From: Phytophthora colocasiae
Lineage: Eukaryota > Oomycota > Peronosporomycetes > Peronosporales > Peronosporaceae
Length of the DNA: 64,000 nt
Direction: 5' to 3'
Assembly (NCBI GenBank): GCA_018806915.1
Contig: JAGKQI010000023.1
Location: 1-64,000, forward strand
This document shows positions 44,701-55,014 of the stretch, in pieces. Numbering within the stretch: the stretch's first letter is position 1; each line of letters opens with the position of its first letter. The position numbers were made by a program, and so were the translations under genes. The notes under the pieces were generated by a model. That model was not told where the DNA came from, ran no database searches, and saw nothing but the letters and a program-made list of their open reading frames with translations.

Positions 44701-45011
44701 CCGTCGGAACTATGTGTGACTCTGAGTCCGGTCACCCGGAGTCTCATGATCAGCTGTCGTCCTTGTAGGTCAGCATTCTCATCGCGTAATATACCATCAG
44801 CTTCGCCTTGACGTGCTTCGTTGCCTACCTTTGTGTCTTCTGGGAGTCGATTAACTTGTGACCTGGCGGTCACAGTGGCCCACTCAACCAGTTCTTCAGC
44901 AAGTCGGCTCTGAAGCTCCGTCGCCACTGCGTACTTGAGGTTCGAAGATAGCAGACGCTTGGGTCTGAGACCACCTCGGTAGCAGGTTCTGGAACTCAAA
45001 TCCCGCTTCAT
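41712..45011 (-). pseudogene. Gag, main frame, outer element
   Basis: One continuous phase interrupted by single stops (two TGA near 44405-44420, one TAG at 43769-43767). From the right: helical LKYAVATELQSRLAEELVEWA; Ser-rich linker; coiled coil (LNAMRQQQEWQRRMEQEQKE, RREQRELDTRQQIQTL, then EAEAEAERARWADELKRD). Next is the Gag core (WWERFVNMASQGAWTNKT, RDWFNQLPKSVSRDWKEL, SETPLDFFYRLNSAARKAE). Three zinc knuckles follow: CEKCRRSGHSEENC, CDRCQEKGHPSRMC and CEVCGKVHSGRPC. It ends at TAA 41712. The predicted Gag is unusually long because of the coiled-coil extension. The knuckle trio matches the inner element. Confidence 0.82.
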
Positions 45012-45907
45012 ACAGCATCGTCTGAAGGACAGCGACGCACTCGGGTGCCGTCAGAGTATTCATCGAGATCTCGACGTACGACAAGTCTTGGATTCGGCCA
45101 AAACTGTGGCGCCTCAAGCAGAACTCCGATATCCACATGTCTTCTGGAAATACTGAAGAACACCGCCACTTGATGTAGTCCCGTCGCTGCCGCAGCCTTC
45201 TGGAAGACATTTGCGTCAGGCTTCGCTGTTCGCCAGGCGTATTCGACGTTCGGCGGAACAATTCTTCCAGCGTCCATGTCCCTCCAGCGGCGGAACTCAC
45301 GACGTACGTACTTCAGGGCACGTTCTCCACCCAGCGAATCGGCCCTCCCAGACTCATCAGACGGTGTCTTCAGAGAATCTTCGGACTTCATCGGCATGTC
45401 ATCGGACATCGGAGTGTCTTCGGACTTTGGAGTCTTCGAGACACGTTCATCAACCAGTCCGGGTTCCGTTTTCACTTCTTCCACGGACTTCCCAGAAGCC
45501 GTCGACTCAGAACACAAGTCAATGACCTCCGGGGACTCAACCACGTCGGCGCCTCCCTCAGACGCCTCATCACCACCCTCACGGGAAGTTGCCACCTCGT
45601 CACCAGAAGCTTCAGCTTCGGACGGACCTTCCTCAGAACCTTGTTCGCCAGACACATCGGGTGTCTCTTGGGCTTCAGGCTCCGCAGCAGGCTGGTCTTC
45701 GACCGCCGGTTCCGTGACGTTCACCTCCTCGACTGCTTCCTTTTCACGTGCAGCCTTCCTCTTCTCGCGTGCCGCCTTCTGAACAGCCTCCAAGTCGGGT
45801 TGTTCGGCAGGCGGAAGACCTTGAAGACGCTTCGACTGACGTGTCGCCACACTGCGACCACCGCGTCCCCGACGTCCTCCTCTTGTAGTTGTTCCATGTG
45901 AAGCCAT
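45008..45907 (-). pseudogene. Gag N-terminal frame, outer element
   Basis: ATG at 45907 (MASHGTTTRGGRRGRGGRS) is the first good start after the primer-binding site. An RG/GR-rich basic start precedes a long acidic, Glu/Ala/Ser/Asp-rich region with KSED and MSDD repeats, then ALKYVRREFRRWRDMDAGRI. From about 45140 the more protein-like reading moves to a neighbouring phase (LSYVEISMNTLTAPECVAVL), so an indel separates it from the main Gag frame. Confidence 0.65.
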
Positions 45908-45978
45908 CTTGAATATAGACGCTTGACAGGAAACCCTCTTCTCAAACTCTCTTAGATCCGGTGATATCACGATACCAA

Positions 45979-45997
45979 GATCCGGGCACGCGCACCA
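45979..45997 (-). promoter_or_regulatory. Primer-binding site, outer element
   Basis: TGGTGCGCGTGCCCGGATC on the minus strand, two bases inside the right LTR, identical to the inner element's site at 30385-30403. It marks 46000-47887 as the 5' LTR. Confidence 0.85.
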
Positions 45998-45999
45998 GT

Positions 46000-47887
46000 T
46001 GTCGCGAAGTCGGTGCAACTTTTACCGCGGTGCAGGGGCGTACAGTGAACCTGGAAGTGTGACTACCGGTAATGATACCAGAGTCGCACAGCAAGGTGGG
46101 CATGTGTTACCTTGTGCTGTCCTCGTAGGTTCGTTGTCTTGGTAATGAGACCCTCGCCGGGGTCGTGAGAGTGTTGCTGAGAGTGAGGGTTCCTTGCGTA
46201 GACCGTCGGATGTCCTTCTGGTCCTCACAGGAGCGCTTGGGAGTCGAACGTTTTCCGGTGAACACTTGTGTACACCAGAGATTTCTGAAAACAAAAGAGA
46301 AATTAATACAAAGGGAAGTCCTGTTACTAGACTTCCGAGATAACCGCAATATAGAGTTCCGATATACAAATATGTAGCTGCTCTTATTCTTTCCTGGCCC
46401 TCGAGCAGTGGGCTAGTTCTCCAGGTCAACTAGGGAAATGTTCACCAGACACCTGGTCTGTCTGGTTTTCCCGTAACTTTCGCGCACCACCCTCTAATAT
46501 ATAGAGGGAAAATAAACCAATACACTATCAGTTATATAACAGTCTACCGAGCGTCTTGATAGCGACTGTCTAGCTCCCAAAACCTGTCCAAACGTACAAT
46601 ATGAAATGGGCTACCGTTAGAGACAAGACAAACGACCCAACTAGTAAATGGAATAGGTGGGTCCTCTCAGGTTTCTACGTTACGCTGATCTCCACCTAAC
46701 GGGGCTTGATAGGTGAGAGATCACACGACTCAAAGCTTTGTCGTGGCCTTACACTTTCCAAAGAACCGAAGAATCGACCTTGGGGTTATAACGCAATTTG
46801 AACTCGTTACTATAAGGCAAATTGAACTCTGGTTAAACTATCTCGTATCTCTCTGTCTTCTATCTTCCATATTCTCATATACACTTGGTCTCAGTATAAC
46901 TCAGGAATCTTCACTTGGGATCACTATGGTAGTCGATGCTGCAGATCTTGTTGAGTCGACACTTAATGATGTCATTACAGGGATGAGCAGGTTGCGTTTC
47001 ACTTGATTGCGTGAGGTCGTGTTGGGTACACTTGGTTTCAGTATGGGGTGGACTTCAGAGTGTCAGAGTCTGGTATCCTGTTCATCAGGGTCTGGAATCA
47101 TGTGCGTCGGAGACATGTTCATCAGAACCATGTACTCCGGAATCATGTACATCAGAGTCGTAATACCAGAGTCGTGATACTTGGGTCTGATCATCGGAGT
47201 CTTGTACGTCGGAGTCTGTTCATCGGAAACTGGTGATGTCTGGAATATTGCTTGTATATAAGCCGGACACATCAGACTTGTTCACCAGAATCATGTTCGT
47301 CAGACTCATGTACGTCAGACTTCATGTACGTCGGACATCATGTACGTCAGACTTCATGGAGTGATATCAGAGTTTCCATGCGTGATACCAGAAATCCATG
47401 AGTGTTTTCAGGGTGCGGAGCACGTATGCTACAACGCACGAAGTCTAATTGGGATATGCGCGGGGTGCGCTACGTGCGGTGCGCGATACTTGGTATCTTG
47501 TGGGTATAACTGTATTCCTTGAACCATCATCGTCACACAGGACGGCAACGGGATGAGGTCTCTCAGAGATACATTCTTCTGAGAAACTTTCTGCCAACCT
47601 TTAGGCACTCATCGTCGGGGAAAGTCCGGCGATCAGACTGAGTGTTGTTGTCTCTCGGAGTTTGTGCACTTTTCCGAGGAACACTTCTGATCTCTTGGGC
47701 CCCTTTGCAGTACAGGTGAAGGTTAATATATATACAGCAGTTTTTTTCTTCCACAGATCCATCATATTGTCGCACGGGACATAACCTCGTCCCACATCTC
47801 CCTTTCTCCCACAACCCAGTGTACATCCAATCACATCACAACGTAACGTCCATATCCACTCGAAAAATCGTAATTAGCAACGTGTCA
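46000..47887 (-). repeat. Outer-element LTR copy c (5' LTR in pol direction)
   Basis: 1,888 bp, same ends as copy a. Private differences include GGAGCGCTTGGG (two bases shorter), one fewer minisatellite unit and a small insertion TACAGCAGTTTTTTT near 47733. It is followed by CCCA (47888-47891) and the rest of the piggyBac-like frame. Confidence 0.95.
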
Positions 47888-48253
47888 CCCATGCGTGATG
47901 GGCTGGCTGGACACTGGCGTCAGGGCGAAGATGGAGCGATTCCTCGGGGGACCTTTGCTCGGTACATGAACCGTGAGCGTTTTGAAGCGATCATGAAGTT
48001 TTTGCATTTCAACGATGGTGCGAGTGGCGCTGGTGCGCGTGACAGAGCATGGAAGATCCGGCCGATTCTGCAGACTGTGGAGAAGACATTCCGTCGTGGA
48101 TATCCCCTCGGCAAGGTGATATCCTTCGACGAAGGTATGGTTCCCAATCGTAGCAAGTTCAATCCTGTCCGTGTATACATGCCCAACAAGCCAAGCAAGT
48201 ACGGAACGCGAAAACGCTTGAGGCACGCAATTTCACAGGAAATGATTCTTTAG
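47888..48253 (+). pseudogene. piggyBac-like transposase gene, 3' half (truncated)
   Basis: Continues the frame of 11261-11605: MRDGLAGHWRQGEDGAIPRG, YMNRERFEAIMKFLHFNDGA and the core KVISFDEGMVPNRSKFNPVR ending YMPNKPSKYGT. FDE carries the first catalytic Asp of the piggyBac DDE domain, and NKPSKYG is a family hallmark. After KYGT the reading becomes RKRLRHAISQEMIL and stops; the rest of the catalytic domain, with the later Asp residues, is absent. The gene was therefore already or later truncated on this side too. Both halves belong together because removing the 36.3-kb block restores phase. Confidence 0.88.
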
Positions 48254-48640
48254 AGGTGATTGCATGACGTGTGTAGCGCAGGGCGACCAATTGGAAAGCG
48301 TTATTTTACCAGCTGCTCCCTAGTTCGTTAATGCTCTACCTGCAAAACCAGCATTTATGCGCAATTCTGCACAAGCTTTACCACATTTCGGCAAAGGGGC
48401 TTATAACAGGATAGATCAAGACCCGAATGAAGTATACTGCAGTCAAGTGTAGGTGATATTCTGTATCATACAGAATAAATGAACGGGTTAGAAGGGTTAA
48501 GGAGTCACTCCTTCATGCGACCATCTTGGCGCTTCCGGACCCGGATTGCCCGTTTACAGTCGTCTGTGCCGCCTCCGATTTGCTATCGATTGTGAATTAC
48601 AACAAACAGACGCCAAAAGACGTGAAGATGTTACCTTATT
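48254..48640. other. Intergenic, nothing recognised
   Basis: No open frame of note and no similarity I can recognise. A small hairpin-like word pair ATTCTGTATCATACAGAAT lies near 48458. Confidence 0.4.
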
Positions 48641-48699
48641 GTTAACTGTCACCCCCCTCGTGCACCCCACCCACAACAGCTGTATTTTGTCCGTGTAGA

Positions 48700-49475
48700 T
48701 TATTTAGGTAGGGAGGGACCTACAATACCGTCGTCCGAGTCCACTTCACCGACGCCAATGTCGATGAACGAAAGCGACTTCAGCGCTTCCAGCCGTTGAC
48801 TATCTACACTACTGCTGCCTTTAACACTACTATCACATGTTTCCTCAGTGCGCTCGTCCCAGGCTAGCTTTACTTTCCTAAAGCCGCTTTTCAGAGAGCT
48901 CTTGCTCAGTCCGACCCGCACCGTACGAAGCCACCTAGCTACGATCTCTCTATCGGGGCCTTCAGCTTGTTTTAGCTGCCTCTAGCCACTTTAGCGCACT
49001 CGTCATTCAAATAACGGATCGAGCACGGTCTTTAAGAGCTTTGTTCCAGGAATGTCAGCCGGCTGAGAGTAGCGCGTGTGGCCAGGAGGAACCTGCTGTA
49101 GACGTCCGCCGTCCAGTGGGCAATAAAGTCGTCCCATATTAGCATGACAGGATCGTCATTCTCGTTGCGATCTCCAAAAACATCCTTGAGGAACAGTAAT
49201 GAGAGCTCGAAATTCCACCACCTTTTGCGTTTGTATAGATAGGCATTGATGTTTCACCTTCTGGATGACTCTCTTCTTGGTCCTGTAGGCTATACTGCGT
49301 AGGGGGATGGCCGGCCAAAACGCCACAATTACTTTGGGCATGGTAGTTGAGTCGTACACCGATAGAACAGCAGCTTTAACCTCGAACGTCTCAGACGTGT
49401 CTTTGAAGCATATGGGCTTCCTGCTCTTGCCCTTCAGCGAGATTCGACCCGGCATTGCTGGACGGGCGACGCTTT
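48700..49475 (-). pseudogene. DDE superfamily transposase relic
   Basis: From the right: KPICFKDTSETFEVKAAVLSV and TMPKVIVAFWP (core start). After frameshifts comes DPVMLIWDDFIAHWTADV, resembling the second catalytic segment of pogo/Tigger DDE enzymes, then a tail with APDREIVARWLRTVRVGLSK. At least three frame breaks and no N-terminal DNA-binding domain. Family placement rests on the general layout and the D-H motif, not on a search. Confidence 0.5.
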
Positions 49476-49505
49476 CTAGACTTGTGGTTCAGATTTTTCT
49501 AGATT

Positions 49506-49682
49506 GGGGTGACAATTAACACAAATTTGCCATATGGTGCAATGCTCGCCACTCATTGTCCAGCGATATAGGGTGACAATTAACACGGGGTGACAATTAA
49601 CACAAATTTGCCATATGGTGCAATGCTCGCCACTCATTGTCCAGCGATATAGGGTGACAATTAACACGGGGTGACGGTTAAC
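49506..49682. repeat. 81-bp tandem repeat at the DDE element end
   Basis: GGGGTGAC starts at 49506, 49587 and 49668, exactly 81 bp apart: two full units and the start of a third. Each full unit has GGGTGACAATTAACAC at both ends and CATATGGTGCAATGCTCGCC inside. Such subterminal TIR-like repeats could be extra transposase binding sites. Confidence 0.8.
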
Positions 49683-49741
49683 ATCTACGGTAATGCATAT
49701 GAGTCTCAACAGCTCAACGCCGCTTAGAAGACCAATTAATT

Positions 49742-50320
49742 TCATGGTAAAGAGCTACTTGCGGTGAAGTATGCTCTAGTAAGGGTTAAGTACATCTACT
49801 CGGCTCTAATCGCATTATCAGTAAAGATAACAGAGGCACTGCGACTTAGTGGCCTCACCTCAGGCATATAATGGCAAGATGGCTCTCATCCTTTGCCGAG
49901 TACAACTTCGAGGTTAAATACAAGCCCGGAATGCTTTACGTAGTGGCCGATGCTTCCGCGCAGGCCAGACTACGACTTGGCATATATCACCAATGTGACG
50001 CCATCTGTCCCTGGCATTATACGTGACAAGACATCAGACAAGGACTTGCCAAAGCGCTTATTCGAGAGTTCAGTGTTATACACTGGATAACAGCATGCTG
50101 TGTTACAGCACTGAACCTGAGGACACCCCTCTTGTGGTCGTTCCTCATAACGAGAATCTTAAGTACCACATCCACTATGAGTTGCATGTAGCTCCAGTTA
50201 GTGGATATTAGTCATGAGAATATCTACTGGTCGCTGAGCACGACGTACTGGTGGCCCAAGTTGTACAATAAGCTAGCACCTACGTGCGTACATGCAATCC
50301 ATGTCCACGGAATAAGCCAT
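49742..50320 (+). pseudogene. Gypsy RNase H to integrase start, relic
   Basis: Plus-strand fragments: HGKELLAVKYALVRVKYIY (RNase H), then in another frame MARWLSSFAEYNFEVKYKPG and VVADASA (RNase H end), then EDTPLVVVPHNENLKYHIHY and ENIYWSLSTTYWWPKLYN (integrase zinc-binding region). Several frameshifts and stops. It ends about 50320 and is followed by integrase sequence on the other strand. Confidence 0.7.
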
Positions 50321-50359
50321 CTGCACCGTAGGCGATTTTGTCGGTCCCTTGGGGATGTT

Positions 50360-50570
50360 GGTAGGTAGTTCATTGCGAACTCTACGAGTGTGAGCATCTC
50401 GCCCCAGCGTCAGGATGCCCCGGCACAGAAGCTTCTGAGGATGATCTCCATAGCGTGATTAACGCGTCCAGTTTACTAATCGATCTACGGATGATCCGTC
50501 ATGGACATGTTCAACTTGGTGCCCAGCGCCCTTGAACAAGGTCGGTACTTGACTCGACAGTCTTCATGTC
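50360..50570 (-). pseudogene. Gypsy integrase-core relic, opposite strand
   Basis: On the minus strand: LGTKLNMSMTDHP, a stop-ridden TGRVNHAMEIILRSF stretch (the TER motif region decayed) and RWGEMLTLVEFAMN, which follow the order of a gypsy integrase core around the catalytic Glu. It abuts the plus-strand relic, so the two pieces are head-to-head and rearranged. Confidence 0.55.
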
Positions 50571-50615
50571 CTCAACGCAACGCGCACCATTTATAGCGAC
50601 AGAATCGGAGAATAA

Positions 50616-50789
50616 GGGGTGCTTGATTATGAAGTCCAGCAATTCTATTTTGTAGCGGTGAAAGTTTCTGATAACGGTGGATTAAGCGGAAGCTGTGTGA
50701 CTGTAACCGAGGTAATTGATATTAACGAGCCTCCTTACGGGCCAACTGTCGTATACCTGGTTAAAGGTCGCGTAGTTGCGGACTGTTAG
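50616..50789 (+). pseudogene. Cadherin-repeat-like coding fragment
   Basis: 57 open codons between stops read LDYEVQQFYFVAVKVSDNGG, then SGSCVTVTEVIDINEPP. The order LDYE, a V-x-DNGG turn and D-x-NEPP is the calcium-binding pattern of cadherin repeats. Only about half of one repeat is present, with no start, signal peptide or membrane segment. It follows decayed gypsy sequence, so it is a displaced fragment of a host or captured gene. Cadherin-type proteins are reported in some oomycetes, as far as I recall. Confidence 0.5.
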
Positions 50790-50910
50790 CGAGTAGATCC
50801 GGGGAGCTTGAGGGAATACTTTTTAAATACAAGCTTCTTTCTTGGTTTTGGTTGTTCTTAACTTGGTAGATACACGAGGGACTAGATTTCAGATCGGTCT
50901 CCACATCCAT

Positions 50911-52583
50911 TTAGGCGCTGCCTTTACAGCTGACCCCTAGCCGAAGTAGAAGAGCACTAAGACTAGGCGTGACATCTATCCTCGCACGCCACTCACGACA
51001 GTAGGATAGTAGACGAGTCAGGGAGTAGATGGGAGGTACATCCGAAGTGGACCTTAGACACAGTACTGGGCCATGGGAAGGGTTCGACGATCGGCAAGGC
51101 TCTGGGACATAGTGAACGCCCGACGCAGGATCACACGCTATATTCCAGGGTACGGGACTAACTCCCCAACCTAACGTTGTGCGTCCCCGCAGAACTCGGT
51201 TGCGCCCCATGTCACGGAGGTACTTGACCACGCGGAGCTCTTCATCACTCAGAGCGAAGTAGCTCTCATCCAGTAGAGGAAATGCAGCGCAGGAAGTAGT
51301 AGGTGATGTAGTTCCAGGACGGGAGGCCGTAGCCGAACTTGAAGCAGTCGTAGGAACAACAGGGTAGAGAGCAGTAGAGAGTCTTGAGGCAGAGGTAGGA
51401 GCAGTCGGTGCAGCCTACAATGTTGTAGACGGGTCCGTCGGTAACTTCGTCAGGAGGGTGGCTTCAACTGGAACGTAGGCGTCTCCCACGCGCAGGCTCA
51501 GCACAGCGTATATTCGACAAGCAGGCTGTTTCACGTTCATTAAATTCGTCGACCTTGGCCCGAAAAGACTTGAGAGCGTTGTGCACGACGACACCCGGGG
51601 CGGCGCTCCGGAGTCGACCTTGTCCATCATAAAAGCGCTAACAGTAGGTAACGATCCCGACGACGACGACTACAGCGGACGCGTAAGCTACCCAGGTAGC
51701 CTCCCCAGTCAGATAACAGAGTAGCTTCAACAGTCTCAGACCGACCGCAAACCCGGTAGTACCAAACGTCTGGAACTCGAGTAGGTCGAATACAGCCATA
51801 GGGAAGTGGATCATCACCTACAGACACAGCAGACCGATCCGACAGAGGCCTTTTACGACGGCAACTGCTCGGTGCCACACAGTAGCCCCGGCGTCACTAG
51901 TAGCTTTCACATACGCCAGGTAGGCCACACCAGTTCGTAGACCTAAGTTGGGTTGGTAGTCGGCGTAGGTGATCAAAGCAGCCGTCCACCTACTCCTCAA
52001 CATTAGTCCGTATTGACTGTACACCTCGCCACCTTCCTCCAGAACTTGCGCCGGCACGGCGAAGAACGCGTTCCACAAGGCGAAGATGTACGAAGGGCTA
52101 CACAGCCTGTTGGGTTCGGGATCTCGAAGCACCACTTAATAACGACTGACGGACCCGAATAGCAAGCTGTAGTTCATACTCGCAACCATCCATACCATCC
52201 ATAATTGTCGCGCTAGCGACCAGGCTACCTCTCGAATAGACGAGGTAATCACCCAGACGGCTATCCTGCCGAAGTAGACGGGATGTAGTGCGAAGCGGGC
52301 ATACCGTTCCTAAACAGGTAGTAGCAAGTCGGTCAGGACAGTGTCCGTCCAGTTTCGACTCGTGCATCGACACAAGCTCGGTGATCTGCGCCACCAGGTC
52401 GGCGGATGCGCCCGGCAGACTCTGAGATAGCCACGCAGCTGGAGGATCAGAAGAGGGAAAAGGCGCTAAGGAGGTGTGTCCGTCACCCATGGGTGTAGCG
52501 AGGCTTGGCTTGTGTGGTCCGCGGTGATTTGGAGAATGATCTTCTTTAACCAGCGAGTGGAGTGGCGGCAGGGAGGGGCTCAT
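50911..52583 (-). pseudogene. Unidentified decayed coding block, partly hydrophobic
   Basis: Not recognised. From the right, frame 52583-52098 (Pro/Ser-rich, then LVAQITELVSMHESKLDG). A neighbouring phase from about 52312 to 51464 gives protein-like segments such as PSYIFALWNAFFAVPAQVLE and YQPNLGLRTGVAYLAYVKAT, and a membrane-like stretch WVAYASAVVVVVGIVTYC. It is interrupted by TAG (52312, 51820, 51640) and TAA (52138) and ends at TGA. A later frame (51231-50911) has ALSDEELRVVKYLRDMGRNR. The gene points away from the plus-strand block at 52972, sharing a roughly 400-bp upstream region. Confidence 0.35.
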
Positions 52584-52971
52584 CGTTGAGGGACCAGGCG
52601 TGTCGGGTCGAGTCCCGCGTGTTTCCTTTAAATGTCCTGGAAATCTGCCTGTGCGACTATCGACCGTTTGTCAAATATTGTGTCGATTTTGGTGAAGTCG
52701 TTTCTGAGAAACGTCTCCGAGTCCGGGCGAATCTCCTCCTAACGGTGCTTCTCTAACGGGACGGCTTTCGTCTTCAAATGAATAGTACTGCTCATTCGAC
52801 GATCCGCCGGCTTCCGACCAGTCTACTCCGTCACTACCTCCCTAGGACCTGCGACTACTGACGACTACTTCATTCCGACCAACCGAGCTACATCCCGAGC
52901 GTATACTCTTCGAACGCTCCGTTTGACCGTGCCTGTGTCTCAAGAAACAAGCCCAGTGAAAGTTTTGGAGA

Positions 52972-54080
52972 ATGATGCGTGAGAAGCTCTCTGTCAACCG
53001 CAACCCGAGTGGGTTGTACGCTCTCGACCAGCTAGCCGCGGCTCTCTTGGACGACGATCCAGATGTCGACTAGGCCTTCACTACTCCAGCCAACTTGTTG
53101 CACAAGCCGTCTCTGCAACAGGAAGCCTAATACGAATACGTGCACCCGCGTTTCTCAGACACCCACAACCTGACCGAGCCTGACATCAGCTCGGAGCCAC
53201 AGAAGAAGAAGCTTAAGGCAACTCCCCTTCCGTCGACTCCAGGCAGTATTCCGTCGGCGGTGACAGCAAAGAAGACGGGGAAGACTAAAGAAGACCCTGT
53301 CTAGTCCGGTGGCGTCTACTTCTGGCAAGTGTCAAGATACTACTCCGGTGTCGTTCGTAGACCTGACCAAGCCCAAACAACTGCGTCGCCCAAGGATGCA
53401 GCTGTAAGCACGTCACCGCTGGACGTAGGAAAGTCCCGATCGAGCGCCCAAGGAGATATTGATTTCAATCCTCCCCCACCTGCCGACAAAACTGTGATCA
53501 AGGTCGTCCAAGACGTCGAAGCCATCTACCGCACGGCGGCCAACATGTACAAACCACCGTACAACCTGGCGTACCCTTGGATGGGCTAGGAGGTCTTGTT
53601 CGACCCGGAGGAATGGCCGAATATACATGTCGCTCACAGGCGGTTCTGGATGGGTCACAGGGGTCACTTCTTCGACTAGCAGCTTAACGCATGGTTGAAG
53701 GTCAATTATCAGCGATCTTCTCGTCGACAAGGCAGCCAAGCAGCCTGTGCAGAGCGACTCCGCTTCCATCGGTTTGTGTATCGAGACATAGGGGTATTAT
53801 GACTTTCTGAAGCGGTTCGAGAGAGTGGACGGGGATTGACTTCTGATTGGTTCGGGGTTCATCCCAACAAGAACTCGACGTCGGCCAAGATCTACGTCGG
53901 TCCTACTATCCCGAACCTGGAAGTAATCTATGCCCAGGACCGCCCGGAGTACACCGCTCGAGTCCAGAACGCACTGAAGACCTTCCAGCTCGACCAAGGC
54001 GGTTTTAAGAATATCACGGAGTTACTCGTGTACACGGTGGCTCTCGGCCCGGACAAGGATATTACTCTTCACTCTTAGGT
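52972..54080 (+). pseudogene. Unidentified decayed coding block
   Basis: Not recognised. A single phase from ATG 52972 runs for about 370 codons with protein-like content: LSVNRNPSGLYALDQLAAAL, a Lys/Pro/Ser-rich linker, DKTVIKVVQDVEAIYRTAAN, PEEWPNIHVAHRRFWMGH, and SAKIYVGPTIPNLEVIYAQD. It is broken by TAG (53070, 53302, 53587, 53678), TAA (53128) and one TGA near 53798. Phase is otherwise kept, except perhaps around 53790. It ends where Copia sequence begins on the other strand. Could be a relic of a host gene or of an unclassified element. Confidence 0.35.
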
Positions 54081-54112
54081 CGAGACACTGGCTCTAGTTC
54101 GTCTGGACATCA

Positions 54113-55014
54113 TCAATGATTGGATCCTTGGCATGGTGGTTGGGTGGCACTACGATTAGGGTCTTGGCGAAGTTGCTGGACAACAAGAGTGATGCAGATC
54201 GGCGTCTTCAACTCCTTCATGGACACGAACTTGTCCCGGACGCTGGCCATGTGCGAACTTGCACCCGAATCGACGAGCCACTCAGCCTTGCTCATCGACC
54301 CTGTTGTCGTAAACGCAAACGCTGACGATTCCTCTTGGGCACGCTGTCCGCGTCCTCGTCGGCCTTCTTTGTGCGGCACTCGAACTCTCGGTGCCCTTGC
54401 TTCTTGCAGTAGAAGCATTTCCCTTGGAATCGACGCTTGCTGAATTCCTTCTTCTTCGTAGCGAAGGCTTGCTCTCGAGACGATGACGATTCATCCGAGC
54501 TCCCAACACCGGACAGTGCCTCCAACGTGTTGTTGAGGCTGAGGCTGGCCGTGTTCTCCAGTACGCTGACAATCACGCGGTACTCTTCCGGCAGAATGCA
54601 CAGCAGCAACACGATCTACCGGGTCTCGTCGAGCGGTTCACCGATCGCAGCCATCCGGTGGACCAGTTCCTTGAACGCACCGACATGCTGCGAGAACCGA
54701 GTGCCGGGCTCCATCTTGAAGTCGTGCATCATCTTGGTCAGAAGGAGTCGGTTCTTCAGCGTACTTTGGTTGCACTGCGTCCGCAGCGCAACCTAGACTT
54801 CCAAAGCCGTTTGAGCATCGTGCATGTACACTTGGTACGTCAGGTTCATGGACCCTTTAACCATAGCGCGATTGCTCACGGGGTCGGACGCTGGATCGAC
54901 GATGTTCGCGATGAGTCCCTTCCGAGACAGCTTCATCCGCAGGTTAAACTCCCAGTGGAAGTAGTTGACTTCCACGAGCTTAACGGAGTCTGCGTAGTTT
55001 GGGCTCATAATCAA
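54113..55014 (-). pseudogene. Copia gag and protease start, relic
   Basis: From the right: NYFHWEFNLRMKLSRKGL (Copia Gag start), MHDAQTALEV-stop-VALRTQCNQ, HVGAFKELVHRMAAIGEPLD, IVLLLCILPEEYRVIV. Then zinc knuckle CFYCKKQGHREFEC and, after a frameshift, the protease KAEWLVDSGASSHMASVRDK. Two TAG stops interrupt Gag. Integrase, RT and LTRs are absent; the block ends abruptly at 54113. Confidence 0.85.

Larger units (their letters stand above)
11606..47887 (-). mobile_element. 36.3-kb composite LTR retrotransposon block in the piggyBac gene
   Basis: Bounded by near-identical LTRs (11606-13497 and 46000-47887) with TG...CA-type ends. It is flanked by the 4-bp target duplication CCCA at 11602-11605 and 47888-47891. 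Pol direction is minus: a primer-binding site sits next to the right LTR and a polypurine tract next to the left LTR. Inside are a third LTR of the family (16435-17946 plus 31948-32312), a second copy of the antisense gene's 5' part, the complete inner gypsy element (17947-31943) and a 5.8-kb inversion (33964-39768). Without the inner element and the extra partial copy, the element would be about 17 kb. Confidence 0.9.
48641..49682 (-). mobile_element. Decayed DDE (pogo/Tigger-like) DNA transposon
   Basis: Ends are inverted: GTTAACTGTCACCCC at 48641-48655 and its near-complement GGGGTGACGGTTAAC at 49668-49682 (14 of 15 matching). The inside holds a minus-strand DDE-type relic (48700-49475). 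At the right end is an 81-bp subterminal tandem repeat whose units carry further TIR-like words (GGGTGACAATTAACAC). I see no clear target duplication, so the exact ends are tentative. Confidence 0.6.

Noticed and set aside
52972..54080. Alternative genetic code for the organism
   Set aside because: The same window has intact long frames ending normally at TAG, TAA or TGA, and the standard code is known for oomycetes. The TAG excess is kept only as an observation.
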